From: Loktanella sp. | GTDB lineage: Bacteria > Pseudomonadota > Alphaproteobacteria > Rhodobacterales > Rhodobacteraceae | Direction of reading: 5' to 3' | Length of the DNA: 10,895 nucleotides | NCBI GenBank assembly: GCA_003551805.1 | Contig: PUNR01000020.1 | Coordinates: 1 to 10,895 of the forward strand | Part shown: piece by piece, positions 1-5,013 of the stretch | How positions within the stretch are numbered: position 1 is the first letter of the stretch | Layout of the letters: the number at the start of each line of letters is the position of its first letter | Made by a program: the position numbers and the translations under genes | The notes under the pieces: generated by a model | The model's database searches: none | What the model was told of the DNA's origin: nothing | The model's input: only the letters and a program-made list of their open reading frames with translations

Positions 1-231
1 CAACGTGTCACGACGGGCGCGGACCGTATCGATCCAGGTGTTACGGATGATCCTGAACATCCAGGCATCCATCCGCGTACCGGTGGTGAACCCGTCCAGA
101 TTGCGCAGCGCCTTTTCGACGCTGGCCTGCACCAGATCATCCGCCTGATCCGCGGCCCCTGCCAACCCGCCTGCAAAGCGGCGCAGACGCGGCAAAAGCG
201 CGATCAGATCATGGCGCATATCCTGAGTCAC
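1..231 (-). CDS. ECF-family RNA polymerase sigma factor, N-terminal part (runs off left edge)
   Basis: Reading leftward from a GTG at 231, 77 codons are present before the window ends; the stop lies outside. The visible part is sigma region 2: an LLPRLRRFA helix near residues 12-20, the core-binding ADDLVQ-type segment at about 30-35 (QADDLVQASVEKAL), and region 2.3/2.4 with WMFRIIRNTWIDTVRAR at about 57-73, the usual ECF pattern for -10 melting and recognition. Region 4, which reads the -35, would be beyond the edge; family members are usually 160-190 residues. GTG 231 is preceded by GGAAAG at a 7-base spacing; an in-frame ATG at 219 is the alternative start. The gene is divergent from the S8 protease gene, and an ECF-type promoter copy sits directly upstream, so autoregulation is likely. 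An anti-sigma gene would be expected further left but cannot be seen. I cannot assign an ECF subgroup. Confidence 0.9.
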   Translation of the reverse strand, partial: MTQDMRHDLIALLPRLRRFAGGLAGAADQADDLVQASVEKALRNLDGFTTGTRMDAWMFRIIRNTWIDTVRARRDTL

Positions 232-261
232 GGCTGGACTTTCCTTTCATTGTCGCAAGGG

Positions 262-287
262 TAACGGGCCAACCGCGATTTTATTCC
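262..287 (-). promoter_or_regulatory. ECF-type promoter for the sigma factor gene (probable autoregulation)
   Basis: On the minus strand GGAAT (287-283) is followed by 16 bases and CGTTA (266-262). The -35 side continues as GGAATAAAAT, identical over 10 bases to the copy facing the protease. The predicted start of transcription is around 255, leaving a short leader before the GTG at 231. GGAA(C/T) plus CGTT at 16-17 bp is the known general pattern of ECF promoters. Assignment to this particular sigma factor is inference from position. Confidence 0.7.
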
Positions 288-305
288 CGCCAAATTGCAA
301 ATATT

Positions 306-331
306 GGAATAAAATTAAACTGACGACGTTA
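306..331 (+). promoter_or_regulatory. ECF-type promoter for the S8 protease gene
   Basis: GGAAT (306-310), 16 bases, CGTTA (327-331), with the extended GGAATAAAAT block shared with the opposite-facing copy at 262-287. Transcription would start near 338, giving a leader of about 35 bases to the ATG at 374. The two -35 elements lie back to back about 18 bp apart, so one control region serves both divergent transcripts. The surrounding 276-340 stretch is much more AT-rich than the flanking genes. Confidence 0.72.
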
Positions 332-373
332 ATTACATAGAACAGCCTTGCACGCCCTGCCGGAGAATTGCCA

Positions 374-1708
374 ATGCCCATCAAGCCAGCCGCCAAAGTC
401 AATACCACCCGCCGCAAACTGCTGCGCAAGATCGGGCTGGGTGCAGGGCTGGCATATGTCGCGCCCGCGCTGACGGGGCTAAGCGTCGCGCAAGCCTCGA
501 CCGGTAGTGGCCGTTCGCGACCCTCGGTCAGCCGACCAAGCAGACCCAGTCGCCCCAGCAGGCCCAGCCGCCCGCGCCCCGCACAACAACCCGCCCGCGC
601 ACCCACGCCACAACCTGCCCCGCCACCACCCGAAATCGTGACCTTCATTCCGGCCGGTCAATCGCTGGAACCGGCACTGGCCGCGGGTTTCACGCCTCTT
701 GCCCAAAGCGATATCGCGGCCCTGTCCGGCGTGCTGGTCCGGTTTGCCTTGCCCCAAGGGCGCACGCTGGCCCAAGCCACAGCAGAGCTGGCAAGCCTGT
801 TCCCCACTGGCCTGACTGATACCAACCATCTTTACCGCACCGATGATCTGACCTGCGACGGCGGCGATTGCGCCGCCCATGCGATGATCGGCTGGGCAGG
901 CTGGCCCAGCGCCCTGCGGCCCAAGATCGGGATGATCGACACCGGCGTGAATACCGACCACCCAGCCTTGCAGGGGCGTCGCCTGCAAGTGCAGCAGGTC
1001 GATCTAGGGGATCGCGACGCCGCCGGGCGGATGCACGGCACCGCAATCGCCGCCATGCTGATCGGCAGCGTCGAAGGCCGTGTGCCGGGCCTTTTGCCCG
1101 ATGCCGAACTGATCGCGATAGAGGCTTTTCACGCAAGAGGCACCACCGAACAGGCCGATGCCTTTTCCGTCGCCAATGCGCTGGATGTGCTGATCGGTGA
1201 AGGTGTCGATGTGATCAACCTATCCTTTTCCGGCCCTGAAAATGCTGTGCTGAAACGGGTGGTGGAACAGGCGGCAGCACGCGGCATCGGCCTTGTCGCG
1301 GCGGCAGGCAATGGTGGGCCGGGGGCCACACCCGCCTATCCCGCCGCCTGGCCAGAGGTGATCGCCGTCACAGCCGTGGATTCGCGTGAACGCGTTTACC
1401 GTCAGGCGAACCAAGGCCCCTATATCGCGCTGGCAGCACCGGGGGTGAATATCTGGACAGCTGCATCCATCTCGGGCGGGCGGTTGCGGTCGGGGACATC
1501 CTATGCCGCACCTTTCGTCACGGCGGCTTTGGCGGTAGAACGGATGCGCCTACCCGAAAAGAACGTGGCAGAGGTTACCGAGATCCTGTTCGCCTGCGCC
1601 AAAGACCTTGGTGAAGCAGGCTATGACCCGGTGTTCGGCCATGGCCTGATCACATCGCCCGAAGAATGTGACGACGAAACGCAGTTTTTTTCCGTGAGCG
1701 GGGAATAA
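374..1708 (+). CDS. Tat-type exported S8 (subtilisin-like) serine protease with SRP-repeat linker
   Basis: The product has 444 residues. It starts with a twin-arginine-like signal (TRRKLLRK at 12-19, then a hydrophobic stretch ending in VAQA, likely cut near residue 41), so export in folded form is expected. Next is a Ser-Arg-Pro repeat linker (48-69) and a Pro/Ala-rich spacer to about 86. Residues 87-155 resemble a propeptide. The peptidase S8 domain follows with Asp189 (MIDTG), His221 (HGT), oxyanion Asn313 (AAGNGG) and Ser376 (GTSYAAP), so the triad is complete and the enzyme should be active. Cys161 and Cys166 could form a small disulfide loop. ATG 374 is preferred because GGAG (362-365) lies 8 bases upstream; a TTG at 368 is in frame but too close to that site. 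The promoter is an ECF-type motif at 306-331, shared in control with the divergent sigma gene. Its substrate is unknown; the neighbouring repeat peptide, which shares the leader, is a candidate. Confidence 0.93.
   Translation: MPIKPAAKVNTTRRKLLRKIGLGAGLAYVAPALTGLSVAQASTGSGRSRPSVSRPSRPSRPSRPSRPRPAQQPARAPTPQPAPPPPEIVTFIPAGQSLEPALAAGFTPLAQSDIAALSGVLVRFALPQGRTLAQATAELASLFPTGLTDTNHLYRTDDLTCDGGDCAAHAMIGWAGWPSALRPKIGMIDTGVNTDHPALQGRRLQVQQVDLGDRDAAGRMHGTAIAAMLIGSVEGRVPGLLPDAELIAIEAFHARGTTEQADAFSVANALDVLIGEGVDVINLSFSGPENAVLKRVVEQAAARGIGLVAAAGNGGPGATPAYPAAWPEVIAVTAVDSRERVYRQANQGPYIALAAPGVNIWTAASISGGRLRSGTSYAAPFVTAALAVERMRLPEKNVAEVTEILFACAKDLGEAGYDPVFGHGLITSPEECDDETQFFSVSGE
515..580 (+). repeat. Ser-Arg-Pro triplet repeat linker in the protease
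   Basis: This encodes residues 48-69 of the protease: seven SRP triplets, one two-residue interruption (Ser-Val after the first SRP) and a closing RP. Codons vary (serine TCG, AGC and AGT; arginine CGA, AGA, CGC and AGG), so it is not a simple recent DNA slippage tract. The same protein repeat is longer in the next gene. Confidence 0.85.
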
Positions 1709-1728
1709 ATCAGCGCCCTGCCCCGTTT
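1702..1728 (+). promoter_or_regulatory. Third ECF-type promoter copy, before the SRP-repeat peptide gene
   Basis: GGAAT (1702-1706), 17 bases, CGTTT (1724-1728). The -35 side reads GGAATAAAT and contains the protease stop codon. Predicted transcription start is near 1735, about 40 bases before the next ATG. Spacing is one base longer and the -35 extension one A shorter than in the two divergent copies. It would let the small peptide and kinase be made at higher levels than, or separately from, the protease. Confidence 0.6.
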
Positions 1729-1739
1729 CCCTGATGTGC

Positions 1740-1754
1740 ATGCGATTGACGCAT
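1740..1754 (+). other. Short inverted repeat in the leader of the repeat-peptide gene
   Basis: ATGCG (1740-1744) and CGCAT (1750-1754) flank a 5-base loop. It falls at the predicted 5' end of the transcript from the third ECF-type promoter. The stem is only 5 bp with no T-run, so it is not a terminator; it may be chance or a weak leader structure. Confidence 0.3.
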
Positions 1755-1776
1755 CTTGAAATGAAGGAGAACCGAA

Positions 1777-2103
1777 ATGGCAAAGACCGACAAAACCATG
1801 ATCACCCGCCGGAATCTACTGGCGAAGCTGGGCCTTGCGACCGGCGCCGCCTATGTCGCGCCGACATTGATGGGCATGGATACCGCCAGCGCCAGCACTG
1901 GCAGCGCCGCAAGCCGCCCCTCAGGCCCCAGCCGCCCGTCGCGGCCAAGCCGCCCATCACGCCCATCGCGGCCCAGCCGTCCGTCAGGCCCAAGCCGCCC
2001 ATCGCGTCCGTCGCGCCCACGCAATGCCGCAGGACAGCGCGCTTTTGATTGGCGCTGGGATCCCGCCACCATGCGCTGGGTTCGCGTCACACCAACGCCA
2101 TGA
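1777..2103 (+). CDS. Small Tat-type exported Ser-Arg-Pro repeat peptide
   Basis: The product has 108 residues. The N-terminus is a Tat-like signal: TRRNLLAK at 10-17, a hydrophobic stretch with AYVAP, and a likely cut after SASA near residue 39-40. Residues 46-81 are twelve consecutive triplets, ten SRP and two SGP, giving a very basic, disordered, proline-locked rod with a serine every third residue. The tail is Trp/Arg-rich (WRWDPATMRWVRV at 92-104) and ends in TPTP. GGAG at 1766-1769 gives a 7-base spacing to the ATG. A gapless alignment of residues 10-43 with residues 12-45 of the upstream protease shows 22 of 34 identical positions. I do not recognise a named family. The context (protease before, kinase/PqqD protein after) suggests a modified or processed exported peptide, possibly RiPP-like, or a cell-envelope polybasic protein. 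Function is inference. Confidence 0.85.
   Translation: MAKTDKTMITRRNLLAKLGLATGAAYVAPTLMGMDTASASTGSAASRPSGPSRPSRPSRPSRPSRPSRPSGPSRPSRPSRPRNAAGQRAFDWRWDPATMRWVRVTPTP
1912..2019 (+). repeat. Twelve-unit SRP/SGP triplet repeat
   Basis: Thirty-six codons encode SRP, SGP, six SRP, SGP and three SRP after one another. Serine is written with AGC five times, TCG four times and TCA three times; arginine and proline codons also vary. AGC and TCN serine codons cannot interconvert by a single silent change, so the repeat is old or selected at the protein level. Confidence 0.9.
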
Positions 2104-2117
2104 GCGCTTGGATATGA
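2100..2117 (+). other. Five-codon mini-ORF linking peptide stop and kinase start by two ATGA overlaps
   Basis: ATG 2100 overlaps the TGA of the repeat peptide (ATGA 2100-2103), reads Met-Ser-Ala-Trp-Ile, and stops at a TGA (2115-2117) that overlaps the kinase ATG (ATGA 2114-2117). It could hand ribosomes from one gene to the next where no good Shine-Dalgarno site exists. It may equally be coincidence. Confidence 0.3.
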
Positions 2118-3343
2118 CCTTTGGCACCAAGATCAGATCGGAGGCCGCGACCAGCGGCCCCGACACCGTTCTGCGTTTTCCCGATGTCGATGTGCAGGTC
2201 GCGCTGACGCAGGCAGAGCCCGTGGCCGATGCGCTTGGCACCGTCCTGCGTGGCTGGGTGCCGGATCACGTGGCAGCAATTGATCCCGATATGCGCCAGA
2301 CCTCGGTCATCGGCACCAAGGGGCTTTATGCCGCACGATCCAGCTATCTGGGCGAAACCATCGAAGGATTGGGCGTCGCAGGTGCCGCCTGCGCTGTGAT
2401 CGCTGATCTGGCCGAAGATTACTTTTCCACCCGTCCCGGATGTCTGGCTTTGCACTGCGCGGCCTTTCGTTTCAACGACCGACTGATCGCCATGACAGGC
2501 CCCTCGCGGGCAGGCAAAAGCACCCTTGCAGCAAGGGTCACGATGGAAAACGATATGATGTTGTTTTGTGACGATGTTCTGCCGCTGTTGCCAACTGGCG
2601 ACGCGGTTGGTCTTGGCATCGCACCACGGCTGCGATTGCCCTTGCCTGTCGCCTGTACCGACGCCTTCCGCACACATGTGGCAAGTTACAAAGGGCCAAG
2701 CGATGCGCGCTATGCCTATCTTTGCGCCCCCAATGTCGCACCCCATGGCACCAGCGCGCCGCTGTCGGTGCTGCTGATCCTTGATCGCCGTGATGATACC
2801 TCCGCCCGCTTGCACCATGTCGCAGAGGATGAGGCGCTGCATTTCCTGCTGTCGCAAAATATGGCCGATCTGCAAACGGCTGATGCCGCGTTTCACCGGC
2901 TGTCGGCGCTGCTGTCGGGGATCACCTGTCTGCGGCTGGTCTATGCCGATCTGGAAGAGGCGCTTGCGTTGATCCGTCACGCCTTTGGCGGAAGCGAAGC
3001 GGTCAATCCCGATGTCGCCATCGGTCCGGTCCTGCCCAAGGCGCTGACCACGCCATTGCCTTTGTCAGACATGTCGCCCGATCTCATCTGGTCGCGCCAG
3101 CCCGATGTCACCATGCAGACCAAGGGTGATGCCGCATTCCTTTGGCAGCCCGGTATCCAGATGATCTGGCATATGAACCAGCTCGGGCTGGCAATCTGGA
3201 CCCTGCTGGAAATCCCCGGCTCTGCGCATGACATTGCCGAGGTGCTGGCCGACCATTTCCCCGATCAGGACAAAGCGGGGTTGATCGCGGATGTGAACGC
3301 GCTACTACAAGCCTTGGCACGCGACGGGCTGATCGTGGCTTAG
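2114..3343 (+). CDS. HPr-kinase-like P-loop protein fused to a C-terminal PqqD-like (RRE) domain
   Basis: The product has 409 residues and is cytoplasmic, with no signal or membrane segment. Residues about 100-290 resemble the HprK-type kinase fold: LALHCAAF near 111-118, Walker A GPSRAGKST at 129-137, an acidic DD at 153-154 that could bind Mg2+, and LSVLLILDRR at 217-226. Residues about 322-409 resemble PqqD, with a beta-rich start, LGLAIWTLLEIPGSAHDIAEVL in the helical middle (two parts, about 357-378) and LLQALARDGLI at the end. PqqD-like domains bind leader peptides of RiPP precursors, and HprK homologues in some lasso-peptide clusters phosphorylate serine in the precursor. Here the serine-rich repeat peptide encoded just upstream is the obvious candidate substrate. 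ATG 2114 is chosen because it follows the upstream stop by 10 bases; TTG 2108 is in frame, and an ATG at 2024 would overlap the repeat gene. No strong ribosome site is visible, so translational coupling is likely. Confidence 0.85.
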   Translation: MTFGTKIRSEAATSGPDTVLRFPDVDVQVALTQAEPVADALGTVLRGWVPDHVAAIDPDMRQTSVIGTKGLYAARSSYLGETIEGLGVAGAACAVIADLAEDYFSTRPGCLALHCAAFRFNDRLIAMTGPSRAGKSTLAARVTMENDMMLFCDDVLPLLPTGDAVGLGIAPRLRLPLPVACTDAFRTHVASYKGPSDARYAYLCAPNVAPHGTSAPLSVLLILDRRDDTSARLHHVAEDEALHFLLSQNMADLQTADAAFHRLSALLSGITCLRLVYADLEEALALIRHAFGGSEAVNPDVAIGPVLPKALTTPLPLSDMSPDLIWSRQPDVTMQTKGDAAFLWQPGIQMIWHMNQLGLAIWTLLEIPGSAHDIAEVLADHFPDQDKAGLIADVNALLQALARDGLIVA

Positions 3344-3345
3344 GA

Positions 3346-4164
3346 TTAGGCCCGCCGCCCTTCCAGCACTGCTTTCAGGATCAGCGCGACGACCGCGATC
3401 AGCGTCAGGGTCGATGCGGCAGCAAAAGCCCCCACTGCGTTCAGATCGTTGAACAGCAGTTCGACATGCAGGGGCAGCGTATTGGTTTGCCCCCGGATAT
3501 TGCCGGACACGACCGACACGCCGCCAAATTCGCCCACCGCACGCGCGGTACACAGCACTGCACCATAAAGCAGCGCCCAGCGGATATTGGGTAGCGTCAC
3601 GCGTGTGAACACCTGCCAGCCATTGGCCCCCAAGGTGACGGCGGCTTCTTCCTGTTCGGACCCTTGCGCCTGCATCAGCGGCAGCACCTCGCGCGCGACA
3701 AAGGGGGCGGTGACAAACATCGTGACCAACACGATACCCGGCAGTGCGAACATCACTTGCAGGTCATTGGCCTGCAACCATGGCCCCAGCAGCCCCTGAC
3801 GCCCATAAAGCAGCAGATAACAAATGCCCGCGATGATGGGCGAGATCGAAAACGGGATCTCGATGATTGTCACCAAGATGCCCCGCCCCGGAAAGCGGTG
3901 TTTCGCGACGGCCCAAGCAGCGGCCACGCCAAAGGCCACGTTCAGCGGGACAACGATGATCGCAACTACCGTGGTCAGCCAGATCGCGTGCAACGTCGCT
4001 GGATGCAGGATGTTTTCTGCATAAACCTGCCAGCCCTGCGAGAAGGCACGGGCAAAGATGTAAACCAGCGGAGCCGCGATGAACAACAGCGTGGTGACAA
4101 CGGCGATGCCGATCAGCAGGCGTTCGCCTTGGCGGGTCTGACCGGGCAGATGGGTATGGGTCAT
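3346..4164 (-). CDS. cysW: Sulfate/thiosulfate ABC transporter permease CysW
   Basis: The product is a 272-residue inner-membrane protein with about six hydrophobic segments, the first at about 15-40. The cytoplasmic EAA loop that docks on the ATPase reads EEAAVTLGANGWQVFTRVTLP at about 172-192 (two overlapping parts), and GEFGGVSVVSGNIRGQT following it is typical of CysW. It pairs with CysT to form the sulfate channel. The ATG at 4164 overlaps the cysT TGA (ATGA), with GAGG 7 bases upstream inside cysT, so translation is coupled. It is the last gene of the operon. Its stop is separated by only 2 bp from the stop of the convergent kinase gene, leaving no room for a dedicated intergenic terminator. 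Length and motifs agree with the family. Confidence 0.96.
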   Translation of the reverse strand: MTHTHLPGQTRQGERLLIGIAVVTTLLFIAAPLVYIFARAFSQGWQVYAENILHPATLHAIWLTTVVAIIVVPLNVAFGVAAAWAVAKHRFPGRGILVTIIEIPFSISPIIAGICYLLLYGRQGLLGPWLQANDLQVMFALPGIVLVTMFVTAPFVAREVLPLMQAQGSEQEEAAVTLGANGWQVFTRVTLPNIRWALLYGAVLCTARAVGEFGGVSVVSGNIRGQTNTLPLHVELLFNDLNAVGAFAAASTLTLIAVVALILKAVLEGRRA

Positions 4165-5009
4165 CGTGTCGCCTCGCGGTGTTTGGCGGCCCAGTTCTGC
4201 AACAGGTTCGACGCGATCAATAGCACCAGCGCAAAGCCTAAAAGCACCAGCGCGATGGCGGCAGCGCCGTTGTAATCAAACTCTTCCAGCCGGATGAAGG
4301 CCAGCAAAGCCGCGATTTCCGTGCGAAACGGCAGATTGCCCGCGATGAAAACAATCGCACCGAATTCACCCAAGGACCGCGCAAATGCGGTGGTGCATCC
4401 CGCCAGCCACGCTGGCAGAATCGCGGGGAAAACGACGCGGGTGAAAATCGCCCAAGGCCGCGCGCCAAGGGTCACGGCGGCCTGTTCTAGGGCGGGGTCC
4501 ATGTCTTCCAGCACGGGCTGGATGGTGCGCACGACGAAGGGAACAGAGGTGAAGGCCATCGCCAATGCTATCCCCCAGATGGTGTAGACGACCTGTAGCC
4601 CCGCCGCCTCCAGCACGCCGCCGAACCAGCCGTTGGCGGAAAACAGCGCCGTCAGCGACAGACCTGCCACCGCTGTGGGCAACGCGAAGGGAACATCCAT
4701 CAGCGCATCCAATATCCGCTTGCCGCGAAATTCATAGCGCACCAGCACCCAAGCCATCAGCAGGCCATAGATCGCGTTAAATACGGTGGCGATGACCGCC
4801 GCCGTCAGCGTGATCTGAAACGCCGCCACCGCGCGCGGGCTGCTGACGATCTGCCAGAACCGCGCTGGCCCGATCTCTGCCCCTTTCAGGATCAGGGCAA
4901 GGACCGGGATCAGCACGATAAAGGTCAGATACAGCAGCGTCGTGCCAAGGCTAAGGGTAAACCCCGGCAGAACGCGTTTCGCGCGGATGGGTGCGGCGAC
5001 AGCGGTCAT
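4161..5009 (-). CDS. cysT: Sulfate/thiosulfate ABC transporter permease CysT (CysU)
   Basis: The product is a 282-residue inner-membrane permease, partner of CysW. Hydrophobic segments begin at about residue 18 (GTTLLYLTFIVLIPVLALIL), and PFALPTAVAGLSLTALF in the middle is characteristic of CysT. The EAA loop reads EQAAVTLGARPWAIFTRVVFP (about 175-195), followed by ARSLGEFGAIVFIAGNLPFRTE, a hallmark of sulfate permeases (two adjacent parts). The ATG at 5009 lies 4 bases after the sbp stop with no clear Shine-Dalgarno site, so it probably depends on ribosomes finishing sbp. Together with CysA and Sbp it imports sulfate, or thiosulfate, for cysteine synthesis. Confidence 0.96.
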   Translation of the reverse strand: MTAVAAPIRAKRVLPGFTLSLGTTLLYLTFIVLIPVLALILKGAEIGPARFWQIVSSPRAVAAFQITLTAAVIATVFNAIYGLLMAWVLVRYEFRGKRILDALMDVPFALPTAVAGLSLTALFSANGWFGGVLEAAGLQVVYTIWGIALAMAFTSVPFVVRTIQPVLEDMDPALEQAAVTLGARPWAIFTRVVFPAILPAWLAGCTTAFARSLGEFGAIVFIAGNLPFRTEIAALLAFIRLEEFDYNGAAAIALVLLGFALVLLIASNLLQNWAAKHREATR

Positions 5010-5013
5010 GGGA

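Noticed and set aside
1912..2019. DNA tandem repeat or CRISPR-like array
   Set aside because: Period is 9 bases at most with many mismatches and no spacers; it is a coding triplet repeat.
1734..2048. Overlapping frame through the SRP repeat (Pro/Ala-rich product)
   Set aside because: It is the shifted reading of the repeat; the frame with the Tat signal and good ribosome site is the real gene.
2024..2113. Earlier in-frame ATG for the kinase gene
   Set aside because: It would overlap the repeat peptide by 80 bases and add residues unlike a kinase N-terminus; ATG 2114 fits the junction better.
2087..2980. 297-codon open frame antisense to the kinase gene
   Set aside because: The sense strand carries Walker A and the PqqD-like domain; the antisense product is low-complexity Gln/Arg/Gly-rich with no motif.
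1..3343. Interpretation as a defence or toxin-antitoxin island
   Set aside because: No nuclease, toxin, NTPase sensor or mobile-element gene is present; the P-loop protein resembles HprK, not a defence ATPase.
3325..3354. Bidirectional terminator at the kinase/cysW junction
   Set aside because: CGGGC and GCCCG could pair, but with a 20-base loop and no T-run on either side.
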